The notes beneath the pieces were generated by a model that worked only from the letters and a program-made list of their open reading frames with translations, was not told the origin of the DNA and did no database searches. Position numbers and translations under genes: made by a program. A stretch of DNA of 64,000 nucleotides from Prevotella sp. (lineage in GTDB: Bacteria; Bacteroidota; Bacteroidia; Bacteroidales; Bacteroidaceae), in assembly GCA_015060485.1 (NCBI GenBank), contig SUYI01000003.1, positions 62,001-126,000 on the forward strand, read 5' to 3'. This document shows, one piece after another, positions 17,801 through 26,834 of the stretch (the first letter of the stretch is position 1; each line of letters opens with the position of its first letter).

Positions 17801-20786
17801 TGTTGGTGGAAATGTGTGGTTTAAGGAATTCCATCGTGGTACTCACCAAGACCAGAATCTTACGTCCAAGCACCCGCCCGTGTCAGTTACTGGTGGTGAT
17901 TTCGACGAATTTTATCTCACTGGCCTTTATAAGGCTGTCACAACTCAAGATGACAATGCGGAGTGCTATATCAGCGGGGGACGTTTTGGTATCGTTGCTG
18001 GTACAGGGTTAGAAGGTATTGGTGATGCCTCAAAACATACAAATGGAAATATAACTTGGCAGGTTAGCTATGCAGACATCAGAGAGTTCTATGGTGGCGG
18101 TATCAATGCAAAGTCTCCTATACAAGGCAATATCACTACAATCATCAAGGGTAGTCATGTGAAGACTTTCTGTGGTGGTCCTAAATTTGGTGACATGTGG
18201 ACAGGACGCACGGTGAAGACCACAGCTACGGATTGTGAGTTTGGTACCTATTTCGGTGCAGGCTATGGTGGTAACTCCTTTAGTCGTCAGACCCCATATA
18301 ATTATAATAATCAGATGAATATCAATTGGAACAAATGGGTCAAAGGAGAAATTAGAGCGGAAACCGATAATAATTTTACTGGATATAAGCGAGAATACAA
18401 AAAGGTAACTTCAGGAAATAGAGGTATATTCGAAGGTGTCTCTACTCAATTTAACTACCAGTTCCTACCTATGTCAGCTAATGCTGATAACTGTGCGCGT
18501 CTTTTTATTGAATATGTGACATTTTCTTTGGCAAAGACGAAAAATGTGACCTCCAATCTGACTGGCTGCACCATTACAGGCAACTTTTATGGTGGTGGTA
18601 GTCTTGGTAAAGTTGAAGGACCTGTTACTTCAACGCTGAGGGGTTGTACAGTAAACGGCAGTGTCTTTGGTGCAGGTTATTCGGCGTCCTTACCAACCGT
18701 TGCCGTAGATAGTATAGGATTTAGAGTTGAGCCTTATTACTATGATGCTTTGGGCTCCTATCGTAAAGGAGTAAAGGGTCCGACAACTAATTATACATGG
18801 GACTATAAGACTACTGTAAATAGTACAGCTACAGCCGTTGATACCACTAAACATGTTCTTTATACGTCAGAAGACCTTAATACTCTTGGTACTGTGACAG
18901 GTAAAGTGACACTGAACATAGAGGAAGGTACTACGATTACTAATGATGTATTCGGTGGCGGTGAGTCGAGTAACTCAACTGACAGTGTGGTGGTAAACAT
19001 CAAGGGCGGTACGATGAGGAATGTCTATGGAGGTGCCAGTGCGGCTAATGTTGGAAAACTTGCCGTTGTCAACCTTACAGGTGGAATTATCACGAATGAT
19101 GTCTTTGGCGGAGGAAAAGGTCGATTGGCGGTTGCTGCTGTAGGAGAAGAAGGGAAGCCAGGCTATATACCTGCAGTCACTGAAGTAAAGGCTACGGTAG
19201 GTAAGACTCTGGTGAATCTAAATGGAACGCACTATACAGACAATGGAGTGGAGGTTTATCCTGACTCGTGTAAAGTGTTGGGCAGGATCTTTGGTTGTAA
19301 CGATATTAATGGTTCACCATTGGATACCGCAACAGTGCATATCTATAAGACGGCAGGTGCATCAAGGACTGCCAAAAAGGATTTGGATGACATTGTTGAA
19401 AGCAAACATCATTATCATTTACAGGCAGTTTATGGTGGTGGTAATCTGGCAGCATTTGAACCAACTGATAAGTCTGAGACTTCGACCGCAACAACCCACG
19501 TCATCATCGATGGTTGTGATATGACGAGTATCCGACAGGTGTATGGTGGTGGTAATGCAGCATCGACTCCTGCTACAAAAGTCGAGGTGAATGGTACTTA
19601 TGAAATAGAAGAACTATTCGGAGGTGGTAATGGAAAGGATGAACTGCCTGATGGCAGGCCGAACCCTGGTGCCAACGTTGGCTACTACAATTATTCTACT
19701 TACAATACAGAATCTGGTAAGTGGGTTGATAATACTGATGCTGACACAAAGGAAGAACGTCAGAAAACAGACTCCCCCTACCTTTACGGTACAGGCGAAG
19801 CGAATGTGAAAATCTATGGTGGCTTGGTACACCGCGTCTTTGGTGGCTCGAACACGCTGGGTAATGTGCGTAAGACGGCCTTGACACTATTGGATGGACA
19901 GGAAGACTGCGAATTTAAAGTGGATGAGGCCTACGGTGGTGGAAAGAGTGCACCGATGGACGGTGCTGCCCAGTTGGAGATGGCGTGTATTCCGGGCTTG
20001 AAAGCAGCATACGGCGGTGCTGAGGAGGCTAACATCAATAATGATGTGACGCTGAACATCACCAACGGAACATTCTACCGCGTGTTTGGTGGCAACAACG
20101 TGCAGGGTACCATCTCTGGCAAAATCACGGTGAATATCGAAGAGACAGGCTGTCGCCCTATCATTATCGGGCAATTGTATGGCGGTGGAAACCAGGCTCC
20201 CTATACAGCTGCTGATGGAGAAAGCGGACCCACGCTGAACATCCGCTCGTTTACCAGTATCGGTGACGTGTTCGGTGGTGGTTATGGTAAGACTGCTGTG
20301 GTGACGGGTAATACTACGGTGGACATCAATGTGTGTGAAGGAAAATACTATGATAAAGAGACACAGGAAGACCTGGGTGAAACGACGATTCACTTTACGG
20401 AGTTTGAGCGTGAAGATAATGGTGATTTTGTAGACGACGGAAACGGTAATCGTAAGTCAAAGAATGTAGATATTGATATATATCTGCCTCCGCATACCGC
20501 AGGTCAGATAGGTGCTATTAATAACGTTTTTGGTGGTGGTAATGCCGCCAAGGTCATTGGAAATACTACTGTGAACATCGGAACGAAAACAGGTGAGGAG
20601 GTTGAGATTTTTTCTCTACCTGTAAAAGACAGCGCAAACAGAGAACCTTCGGATCCAGGCTGGGTACCTACTTATGAAACGAAGGAGGTAAAAGGAGTCA
20701 ATATCGTAGGTAACGTCTATGGCGGAGGCAACGAGGCTAATGTGACGGGAAGCACGAACGTGACGATAGGTAAGAAGGCTGAATAA
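14841..20786 (+). CDS. Giant secreted YGGG/FGGG-repeat surface protein without sorting domain
   Basis: A 1,981-residue protein with a clean signal peptide (MKHTIRIITLLITLLMGVTG, cleavage near EAWA). An MBG-like module lies at about 230-305 (YTVSGNTQTAVGSYQATVTG). GLUG-like strands follow (YTISGLSHALF, NCGVLSGSVSG). From about residue 1,075 to the end there are some 20 copies of a VYGGGN/VFGGGN motif, often followed by a T-x-V-x-I strand. Unlike its two neighbours it ends abruptly in the repeat region (ANVTGSTNVTIGKKAE) with no recognisable C-terminal sorting domain. It starts 6 bp after the previous gene and ends 16 bp before the DUF3575 gene, so it may be co-transcribed with the fimbrial operon. 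It may be a solenoid adhesin or a truncated relative of the protein at the window start. Confidence 0.83.
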   Translation: MKHTIRIITLLITLLMGVTGEAWALNETDIITDVLPAEASDAGCTVSVKSIGTDGKTVTITVTPSVGYYVTKENVVAYLLAPTSSAAPRRAVPISDPLEITGANGIQTGETDYSFVVPEGYAGAKVTVTFTQKGVATAVVKANDLTYNQTAQELVTTTVEGGTVQYQVDAIDANGFAETIPTKTAVKRTSGTNEVTSYKVYYKIVPDAGFSAPEFDAEKDYVEVTIKPAKLTKVTLSETAKQHTGSGLTFGVKEVKAGNLTVPAESYTVSGNTQTAVGSYQATVTGTGNYEGEVKATYQIVASNVILVTSATQATELDGHYILTENVTADVFANLYDGDFTGVLDGDMYTISGLSHALFNKINGGTVKNVMLDGVNITSGTNVGAIANEVIGQSNKKACIYNCGVLSGSVSGSEKVGGLVGVLGQIGTTDADKANCYARVINCFNYADIKGGNYKSGIVGYNCYATNTDNLRSMVMNCMFYGDILNVTSGDHVAPIYGGTLISNKDSKGVGNYNYFRAEATYIENQKTGVTYDYNCALMAETRYLQRFEFFRHLLNAHREVAAWWATDDRANKDQIMKWVLEPSQIGSSTPYPILKRPGKYPSVVNIDAEHAVIGKPRNQGGKLGELIVNIRMGDGGAVFGPSSTASITTNRLTLNITDKDTLHYNFNYYKVQLPYYNDVGTGNYRLGSDGGEKTSSRVVTGWKIVDIKGGTPGTFTNTGADVTYDEEGNIATMPFNFADRNCTNKDLYSESGRVFNQGAYWDVPEGVTEITIEPYWAKCVYLADAYADVVYNTSMTTPNNVKTVGGGQIYTNGGENQFNGQKVYTALTGDNGAIASNVLGTNQNHTVYDYAVVLVGNFHHYNTIEGGNKPYTVTSVDLDGDNEPDYSFMLRFDSRKTFHPVRYDFLNLVGLGMAQKSTGGTGSYNFGIMQPKYWFETTNTSLFRVTQFEYDRSDRVAAPYIVQGGVMEQWVSGQSAGAANKTTYFHVGGNVWFKEFHRGTHQDQNLTSKHPPVSVTGGDFDEFYLTGLYKAVTTQDDNAECYISGGRFGIVAGTGLEGIGDASKHTNGNITWQVSYADIREFYGGGINAKSPIQGNITTIIKGSHVKTFCGGPKFGDMWTGRTVKTTATDCEFGTYFGAGYGGNSFSRQTPYNYNNQMNINWNKWVKGEIRAETDNNFTGYKREYKKVTSGNRGIFEGVSTQFNYQFLPMSANADNCARLFIEYVTFSLAKTKNVTSNLTGCTITGNFYGGGSLGKVEGPVTSTLRGCTVNGSVFGAGYSASLPTVAVDSIGFRVEPYYYDALGSYRKGVKGPTTNYTWDYKTTVNSTATAVDTTKHVLYTSEDLNTLGTVTGKVTLNIEEGTTITNDVFGGGESSNSTDSVVVNIKGGTMRNVYGGASAANVGKLAVVNLTGGIITNDVFGGGKGRLAVAAVGEEGKPGYIPAVTEVKATVGKTLVNLNGTHYTDNGVEVYPDSCKVLGRIFGCNDINGSPLDTATVHIYKTAGASRTAKKDLDDIVESKHHYHLQAVYGGGNLAAFEPTDKSETSTATTHVIIDGCDMTSIRQVYGGGNAASTPATKVEVNGTYEIEELFGGGNGKDELPDGRPNPGANVGYYNYSTYNTESGKWVDNTDADTKEERQKTDSPYLYGTGEANVKIYGGLVHRVFGGSNTLGNVRKTALTLLDGQEDCEFKVDEAYGGGKSAPMDGAAQLEMACIPGLKAAYGGAEEANINNDVTLNITNGTFYRVFGGNNVQGTISGKITVNIEETGCRPIIIGQLYGGGNQAPYTAADGESGPTLNIRSFTSIGDVFGGGYGKTAVVTGNTTVDINVCEGKYYDKETQEDLGETTIHFTEFEREDNGDFVDDGNGNRKSKNVDIDIYLPPHTAGQIGAINNVFGGGNAAKVIGNTTVNIGTKTGEEVEIFSLPVKDSANREPSDPGWVPTYETKEVKGVNIVGNVYGGGNEANVTGSTNVTIGKKAE

Positions 20787-20802
20787 CGGATTATAAAATG
20801 AC

Positions 20803-21381
20803 ATGTCCATGATGCTAAAGAAAACGACACTACTACTCTTTTTTTCCTTTTTCATAGGAAGCGCTTCCTATGCGCAGCATATCGCTGTCAGCAATAATCT
20901 GTTGTTCGATGTGGCTGGAGCGCTATCAGCAGGCGTAGAGGTGCCTCTTTCCAATATGACGTCGGTAGAAGCCTATGGTAGTATACGTCCGTGGAAACGT
21001 AGTGATGAAAGTGTGCACAAGCACTGGCTGGTGCAGGCGCAGTACCGCATCTGGCCTTGTCAGGTAATGAACGGATTCTTCTTCGGACCATACGCACACT
21101 TCGGGGAGTATAACCTGGGCAACCAGACGGTGCTCTTCGGACTGCTGAAAGGATTGAAGCCGTACCGCTATGAAGGATGGCTGGCAGGTGCCGGCATCGG
21201 CATTGGTTATGAATATGCGCTGGCCAAGCACTGGAACATCGGTGCGGAGATTGGTGCGGGCTATACCTATATTAAATATAAGAAGTACAACTGCGAGGTG
21301 TGCGGCACTCAGAAAGATGATGACGTGTACCACTACGTGGGTATCTCGCGGTTGGGACTGAGCCTTATCTACGTCTTTTAA
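20803..21381 (+). CDS. DUF3575 outer-membrane beta-barrel-like protein
   Basis: A 192-residue protein with a signal peptide (KKTTLLLFFSFFIGSASYAQ) and repeated amphipathic aromatic strands (FFFGPYAHFGEYNLG, WLAGAGIGIGYEYAL, WNIGAEIGAGYTYI), ending in LIYVF like many outer-membrane barrels. The start of the mature protein, NNLLFDVAGALSAGVEVPLS, is typical of DUF3575. In Bacteroidales this family is found ahead of DUF3868 and Mfa/FimB genes, as here. Its role in fimbrial export or anchoring is inferred from that context. Three ATGs (20803, 20809, 20812) could serve as start; the last gives the most compact signal peptide. A CNCEVCGTQKDDD-like loop near the C-terminus suggests a disulfide or metal site (YNCEVCGT). 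Confidence 0.8.
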   Translation: MSMMLKKTTLLLFFSFFIGSASYAQHIAVSNNLLFDVAGALSAGVEVPLSNMTSVEAYGSIRPWKRSDESVHKHWLVQAQYRIWPCQVMNGFFFGPYAHFGEYNLGNQTVLFGLLKGLKPYRYEGWLAGAGIGIGYEYALAKHWNIGAEIGAGYTYIKYKKYNCEVCGTQKDDDVYHYVGISRLGLSLIYVF

Positions 21382-21401
21382 CCCTAACAAGCTATTACGA
21401 C

Positions 21402-22874
21402 ATGAATAGATCATACAAACAGTTCGATTCCCTACGCTACAGCATACTATTGCTGATAGCAGGCCTTCTGCCCGCTGTCGCCTTTTCGAAGGACAAGAAA
21501 CCGAAAGACAATCCGAAGGCTTATGAATATGTGATGAAGGTAAATCGCTCGGCGCTGGCTGTGGTGGACAGCAATGTGGTGGTGTCGCTGCAGATGACCG
21601 CCATACAGGACGTGCCGGCCATGCAGTCGGTGGTGCTGATACCCGAACTGGAGGATACGCTGACCCAGCGTAGTGTGGTGCTGCCCATGATATTCCTGAA
21701 CAGCAGCAACCAGCAGATTTATTTCGAGCGCCACCTGAAGGACGAGTATCCTGATGCGCTGGCCCTTCATAAGAAGCGTGGCGAGAATCTGGACATCGAC
21801 TATCTGCGGACGGTGAAGTATGAGCCGTGGATGGAGAATGCCGTACTGAAACTGCTGAAGCAGAGCTGTGCATGCAACAATCAGAAGAACAGGGGTGAAC
21901 TGCTGTTGGGATCGTTCAACAAGAAGAAGCCTGAAATACAGCTGTTCCCCATTTATCTGGTGCCACCGGCAGACAACAGTCAGAAGGTGCGCGAGGAGAA
22001 AGGCTCGGCCTTCCTGTGCTTCGAGGTGAACAAATGGGACATCAAGCCCGACTATCTGACGAATCCCGTGGAGTTGCAGAAGATATTCAACTCGGTGAAT
22101 ATGGTGAAGAGCGATTCGGACGTCACTATCCGAAAGATGACGTTCGAGGGTTATGCCTCGCCGGAAGGTCCCAACGACCGCAATCTGGTGCTCAGCCAGA
22201 ACCGTACGGAAGCCTTGAAGAATTACGTGAGTATGACTCACTTTACCAAAGGCATCAAGGTGGAGTCGAGCGGAAAGGGCGAGAACTGGGAGGGATTCAT
22301 CAAATATCTGAGGAACCATCCCAATACCCCACAGCGCGACCGACTGCTGGCCATTGCCCTGAGCAACAAGACGCCCGACGAGAAGGAGCAGCAGATGCGT
22401 AAGGAGACTCCTGAGGGATTCCTCTATGCGGTGAGAAATGCCTTCCCGTCGCTACGCTGCACGAACTATACCGTCGTATATACCGTCCGTCCGTTCACCC
22501 TCGAGGAGTCGGAGCGTGTCTTCGAGACGCGTCCCGTCAACCTGAACCTGAACGAGATTTACCGTCTGGCCGACAAGTATGCCAGCAATGAGGAGAAGTA
22601 CTACTCCATCATGCGCAAGGCATCGCTGATTTTCCCCAACGACTCGTACATCAACCTCACGATGGCATTTCTGGCCATCAAGCGTGGAGCGGCCGACGAG
22701 GCTGCTGAATACCTGAGTAAGGTGAAGGCTAGTCCGGAGAAAACACTGAACGAGGGTATCGTGGCCTATATGAAGGGTGACATGGGCCGCGCCGTGAAAC
22801 TGGTGCAGCAAGCCTCGCAAAAGGGACTGTCGCAAGCTGCCCAACAATTAAAGGAATTCGAAAAAATAAAATAA
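21402..22874 (+). CDS. DUF3868 / OmpA-like fimbria-associated protein
   Basis: A 490-residue protein with a signal anchor or signal peptide (YSILLLIAGLLPAVAFS). The N-terminal part (residues 45-180) fits DUF3868. Around residues 247-275 the stretch GYASPEGPNDRNLVLSQNR resembles the peptidoglycan-binding OmpA C-terminal motif (GYASPEG, N, LS, R), and TNYTVVYTVRPFTLEE follows. The last 130 residues are TPR-like (EKYYSIMRKASLIFPNDSYI, GAADEAAEYLSKV). The likely role is as a periplasmic or outer-membrane scaffold for fimbriae. It starts 20 bp after the DUF3575 gene and 20 bp before the fimbrillin gene, consistent with one operon. Confidence 0.8.
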   Translation: MNRSYKQFDSLRYSILLLIAGLLPAVAFSKDKKPKDNPKAYEYVMKVNRSALAVVDSNVVVSLQMTAIQDVPAMQSVVLIPELEDTLTQRSVVLPMIFLNSSNQQIYFERHLKDEYPDALALHKKRGENLDIDYLRTVKYEPWMENAVLKLLKQSCACNNQKNRGELLLGSFNKKKPEIQLFPIYLVPPADNSQKVREEKGSAFLCFEVNKWDIKPDYLTNPVELQKIFNSVNMVKSDSDVTIRKMTFEGYASPEGPNDRNLVLSQNRTEALKNYVSMTHFTKGIKVESSGKGENWEGFIKYLRNHPNTPQRDRLLAIALSNKTPDEKEQQMRKETPEGFLYAVRNAFPSLRCTNYTVVYTVRPFTLEESERVFETRPVNLNLNEIYRLADKYASNEEKYYSIMRKASLIFPNDSYINLTMAFLAIKRGAADEAAEYLSKVKASPEKTLNEGIVAYMKGDMGRAVKLVQQASQKGLSQAAQQLKEFEKIK

Positions 22875-22894
22875 CTCAATATTCTTAGTAAACT

Positions 22895-24403
22895 ATGGCA
22901 CATTCAAACAAATTGTTTTATGCGTTCCTGTTAGCCGTTGCCATCCTGTGCGGTTGTAGCCAACGCGAAGAGGCGGAAAATGGCGGTCCTACAGACAATA
23001 GCCAGACGGGGGCGGCCTATGTACAGTTCGTGTTACAGGCCAACGGCACGGCCATGTCGACGACCCGTTCGCCAGAGGACAGCTACAGCTACGTGCAGGG
23101 TACGGCCGAGGAGTATAAAGTGAACACGGCACGTGTGTATCTCTATGATACGACGACCAAACTGTTTGTCAAGAGTGTCCAGCTCACGGGGCTGACACGG
23201 TCGGGTACCGATGCTTCAGGGAATATCATCTACGAGACAGAGCGTGTGTCGGTACCACAGGGCACCTACGACATCTTTGTGGTGGCCAACAGCGACCGGG
23301 AGATCAAGAAAGATACTGAGGAGGAATTTCTGGGTGACATCGACAACAACACGTATGCACGAGGAGCCGTCGAGGACATCTCTGCAGGCATCATGATGGC
23401 GAACCGTGCATCGGACAATCTGGGCACCGTCATCGTCAACAATAAGGATAACAAGGATAATGTCGTCGGTATCAAACTGGAGCGTGTCCTGGCTCGTCTC
23501 GACATTGCCAAGGGTGCAGAAACATTCCCGCTGACAGATGATAACAGTCGACAGTATGCCAGCGTTACTCTCGACGGGCACTACGTGGTCAACCTGACCA
23601 AATCGTTCTATACCTTCCGTCATACTGCCGTGCTGAACGACCTGACAGAACCGCAATGGAACATCAATGAGCATTTCGGCAAGGTGAACGATGTGAACGG
23701 CTATGTCGTCGATCCGTATTTCTTCAAGAAAACCATCAATGCTACAGGTTTCACAAACCAAGATAAGTACTACGAGCACTACTTCGGCGACTATAGCAAT
23801 CCGAAAGCGGTGACGTGGACATCGTTTAAGCCCGTCGGAGAAACGCCTCAATATAATACGATGTACTGTCTAGAGAACTGCATGCTGGCACCGGCCCAGA
23901 AAAACGGCTACTCGACAGGTGTCATCTTCAGGGCTAAGTTCGAGCCGTACAACAACGTATATCGCAAGGCTGCTGACGGCTCGCTGGAACTGATTACCGA
24001 CAAGAGCAAGTACCCCGAGGTGTTGTATTACTTCAACTACAATTTCTACGACTCGCCTGAGGCTTTGGCTGCGGCCATCGGTATTGCATCGATGACGGGG
24101 GTTAACCTGGATATGTATAATGCGCGGAAGTTTGAGAAATCGGACGACGGATACCGTTGTTACTACACCTATTGGATTCGTCACTATGACAACTACAAAG
24201 CGACGGAAATGGGTGTGATGGAATTTGCCGTAGTCCGCAACAACCTCTACCGCATGCTCATTACCAATGTCTCTGGTCTTGGACCTGGAGAGCCCGACCT
24301 GCCCGTCGATCCGGACATCCCCGACGAGGGAGAGACATTCCTGAAAGTTGTTCTAAACGTGAAACCATGGATTGTAAGAGACCTCACCAATATCGTGCTT
24401 TAA
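22895..24403 (+). CDS. Mfa1-like fimbrillin lipoprotein
   Basis: A 502-residue lipoprotein with lipobox LAVAILCGC; the mature cysteine is followed by SQREEAENGG. The architecture is that of Bacteroidales type V fimbrial subunits: an N-terminal transthyretin-like domain (VNTARVYLYDTTTKLFVKSV, then VPQGTYDIFVVANSD), the conserved turn NRASDNLGTVIV, ERVLARLDIAKG, and a C-terminal domain with YYTYWIRHYDN and GVMEFAVVRNNLYRMLITNV. The final segment GEPDLPVDPDIPDEGE and LKVVLNVKPWIVR looks like the donor strand of a polymerising subunit. Subunits are exported as lipoproteins and cleaved by a gingipain-like protease in Porphyromonas; a suitable Arg cleavage site was not assigned here. It overlaps the next gene by 37 bp. 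Confidence 0.87.
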   Translation: MAHSNKLFYAFLLAVAILCGCSQREEAENGGPTDNSQTGAAYVQFVLQANGTAMSTTRSPEDSYSYVQGTAEEYKVNTARVYLYDTTTKLFVKSVQLTGLTRSGTDASGNIIYETERVSVPQGTYDIFVVANSDREIKKDTEEEFLGDIDNNTYARGAVEDISAGIMMANRASDNLGTVIVNNKDNKDNVVGIKLERVLARLDIAKGAETFPLTDDNSRQYASVTLDGHYVVNLTKSFYTFRHTAVLNDLTEPQWNINEHFGKVNDVNGYVVDPYFFKKTINATGFTNQDKYYEHYFGDYSNPKAVTWTSFKPVGETPQYNTMYCLENCMLAPAQKNGYSTGVIFRAKFEPYNNVYRKAADGSLELITDKSKYPEVLYYFNYNFYDSPEALAAAIGIASMTGVNLDMYNARKFEKSDDGYRCYYTYWIRHYDNYKATEMGVMEFAVVRNNLYRMLITNVSGLGPGEPDLPVDPDIPDEGETFLKVVLNVKPWIVRDLTNIVL

Positions 24404-25365
24404 CGCTGCTCCTGGCTGTTGTGGGCTTTCTGGCGTTGACGTCCTGCACATGGGTGAAGGACGAGAGCGACGACTGTCCCTATGGCTTCTGGCTCCAGTT
24501 GCGCTATTCATACAACATGCTGGACGTGGATGCGGCACCGAAGTACGTCACGGACGCCCATGTCTATGTCTATGATATGGATGGCAACTTTGTGAAGCGC
24601 ATCTTTGTCACACAGGATGTGCTGAGGGCCCGTAACTATCGTGTCGAGGTCGACGGACTGCCCGAGGGCGACTATCAGTTTGTGGTATGGAGCGGAATGG
24701 GCAACAGCCAGTATGCGGTATCGGGTGATACAAAGACCATCGACGACTTCCGCTTGGCCCTGGCAGGGGCATCAGGGGGTTCAGCCACAGAACTGCCTGC
24801 CCTGTATCACGGCTATCTGTCGAAAGTGCATTACGACGACTCGTATGCGGTGCATGAGGTGGAACTGATGAAGAATACCAACCTGCTGGCTTGTCTCGTC
24901 GTCTCTGTGGATAACTCGGTTGATACCGATCCGGCTGACTATGCGATGGAGGTCATGGCGGCCAACGGCACGATGGATGCCTATAACCAGCTGGCGTCGG
25001 ATGAAGCGATTACCTATAAGCCATTTGTCAAAGAACCTGTAACAATCGACGATCCTGACTATGGCACGCTCAGTGGTATCAAGTTCAATATCACGACACT
25101 CAGACTGATGACAGACAGCGACAGTCGCATCATTCTCCATCAGAAGAGTACAGGGAAGGTCGTCTTTAACATCTCGTTCCCAGAATATATCGGGATGATA
25201 GGTGCCCTCTATACGAATATGGGGCGTCAGATTACTGCACAGGAATATCTGGACCGACAGGATTTCTATACTATCGTGTTCTTCCTTTCGGCCGATTTCG
25301 AGCAGTTGATACAGCTGCAGGTCAACAGCTGGAGACTTAGAGCAAGTAATCACTTAAAACTATAG
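24367..25365 (+). CDS. FimB/Mfa2-family fimbrial anchor lipoprotein
   Basis: A 332-residue lipoprotein with lipobox LALTSC. After it come the family hallmarks CPYGFWLQLRYSYNM, DAHVYVYDMDGNFVKR and LPEGDYQFVVWSGM. Mfa2/FimB proteins anchor the fimbria to the outer membrane and limit its length in Porphyromonas gingivalis; the same role is inferred here. The start at 24367 overlaps the end of the fimbrillin gene, suggesting translational coupling. The next gene follows after 1 bp. Confidence 0.88.
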   Translation: MDCKRPHQYRALTLLLAVVGFLALTSCTWVKDESDDCPYGFWLQLRYSYNMLDVDAAPKYVTDAHVYVYDMDGNFVKRIFVTQDVLRARNYRVEVDGLPEGDYQFVVWSGMGNSQYAVSGDTKTIDDFRLALAGASGGSATELPALYHGYLSKVHYDDSYAVHEVELMKNTNLLACLVVSVDNSVDTDPADYAMEVMAANGTMDAYNQLASDEAITYKPFVKEPVTIDDPDYGTLSGIKFNITTLRLMTDSDSRIILHQKSTGKVVFNISFPEYIGMIGALYTNMGRQITAQEYLDRQDFYTIVFFLSADFEQLIQLQVNSWRLRASNHLKL

Positions 25366-25366
25366 C

Positions 25367-26818
25367 GTGTTGAAACGGTTGGGGAAGACATATTGTGTAT
25401 GGCTGATGATGCTTGGCATGACCTTGCTCACTGCCTGTGAAAGCGACAGGGAGCAGTACGAGGTGTCGCCAGCAACCATTGAGCAGCTGGGCGATTCGGT
25501 CAACCTCTCGTTGAGGCTCACGGTGTCGACACGGGCCAACCCCATGGATGAGTATTATTTCCACAACGAATATATCATCAGTCAACTCTATATCTATTTC
25601 TTTGATGCTGAGACCAAGGAGTTTTATTCCAGAGTAGCCATCAATGGATTGTCTAAAGAAGAGTCCCACTACGACACGCAATACGATGTTACATACTTCT
25701 TCGATACCGTCAAATTGCGTGCCGGAGTGTATGACATATTTACGATAGCCAACTACGATTACGCTCCGGAGAAGGTGAAAGATGAAGGGGAACTACTGAA
25801 CCTGGTCGACAGTCTGACTTACCAAGAAGGTATCGAGGCGAACATGCCCGACAAGGGACCTGTGATGACTAACCGGGCCACATCGCACTTAGCGGTAAAT
25901 TTGGTGCCATACATTAATAAGTACTATGTGCTGCAGGTGGAACTGGAACGTGTCATCGCAAAACTGCAAATCGGTGTGTCGCAGAATACCTTCCCGTTGA
26001 CGCACGACCAGCGGAAGTATGCCGATATCAATATCACGAACTACAAACTGGTGAATATGAACCGGCGCTACTACCTGTTCCTGCATCGTGATAAACTGTC
26101 GGCACTCACCAGTCAGCCTGTATTCACACTGCCCTATCATTTCGATGACTATAGCGAGAGTGGTGAGGAGTATATCGTCGATCCGTATTTCTATGAGAAG
26201 ACACCTACTGCCACCAGAGCTGCAAGATTCGCACAGTATTATAAGTCGTGGTTTGGCGATTTTACAACAGCAGACTTTGCTTCTATGCCGTCGGCAGATA
26301 ATCATGGATATGCCTACATCCTGGAGAATACGGCATTTAAGAGCTGTCAGAAAAACGGCTATTCCCCAGGTATCGTATTCAAGGGGGCTGTCAGTCCGGT
26401 ATTTGTCTATCTCTACGACTTTAATCAGCAGATGCTCAAGGAGGAATATCGCCCCGAATACTGGCCAAAGACCATTTACTTATATAATTATAACTTCTAT
26501 GGTTCTATCCAGGCTGTCAATGTGGCCAGTGGGCTCGGTCTCGATGAGCTGCAGAATTACACCGATGCCCAGCTGAAGCCTTATGGTATCAAGAAGTGTA
26601 TGTTCAATATGGGTGTCTATGAGACTTATTACACATATTGGATACACCATCACAGCAATATCGACGACCCCATGGGTCCCATGGAATATGGCGTCGTTAG
26701 GAATAACTTCTACAAAATGACGATTACGGGAATCAGCGGACTCGGTAGCAGCGTAATCACACCCGAGATCTTACGCGATAACTATCCGAATTCCTACGCT
26801 GACGTGGTCGTCAACTGA
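25367..26818 (+). CDS. Fimbrillin-family accessory or tip lipoprotein (GTG start)
   Basis: A 483-residue lipoprotein with lipobox MTLLTAC. It has the same fold signature as the fimbrillin two genes upstream: FYSRVAINGL, LRAGVYDIFTIANYDY, TNRATSHLAV, ELERVIAKLQIG, YYTYWIHHHSN, EYGVVRNNFYKMTITGI. No clear donor-strand tail follows the last domain (ends SYADVVVN), which fits an accessory or tip subunit better than a polymerising one. The frame begins with GTG at 25367; no ATG exists before the signal peptide core, so GTG (or the TTG next to it) must be used. It is the last gene of the fimbrial operon. Confidence 0.84.
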   Translation: MLKRLGKTYCVWLMMLGMTLLTACESDREQYEVSPATIEQLGDSVNLSLRLTVSTRANPMDEYYFHNEYIISQLYIYFFDAETKEFYSRVAINGLSKEESHYDTQYDVTYFFDTVKLRAGVYDIFTIANYDYAPEKVKDEGELLNLVDSLTYQEGIEANMPDKGPVMTNRATSHLAVNLVPYINKYYVLQVELERVIAKLQIGVSQNTFPLTHDQRKYADINITNYKLVNMNRRYYLFLHRDKLSALTSQPVFTLPYHFDDYSESGEEYIVDPYFYEKTPTATRAARFAQYYKSWFGDFTTADFASMPSADNHGYAYILENTAFKSCQKNGYSPGIVFKGAVSPVFVYLYDFNQQMLKEEYRPEYWPKTIYLYNYNFYGSIQAVNVASGLGLDELQNYTDAQLKPYGIKKCMFNMGVYETYYTYWIHHHSNIDDPMGPMEYGVVRNNFYKMTITGISGLGSSVITPEILRDNYPNSYADVVVN

Positions 26819-26834
26819 AGCGACCTTTTTTCCC

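Noticed and set aside
20926-21873. 315-residue minus-strand ORF
   Set aside because: It overlaps two well-supported plus-strand genes (DUF3575 and DUF3868) and shows no protein family features.
24367-24403. Frameshift between fimbrillin and Mfa2-like genes
   Set aside because: The 37-bp overlap joins two complete lipoproteins, each with its own signal peptide and intact end, so it is ordinary gene overlap.
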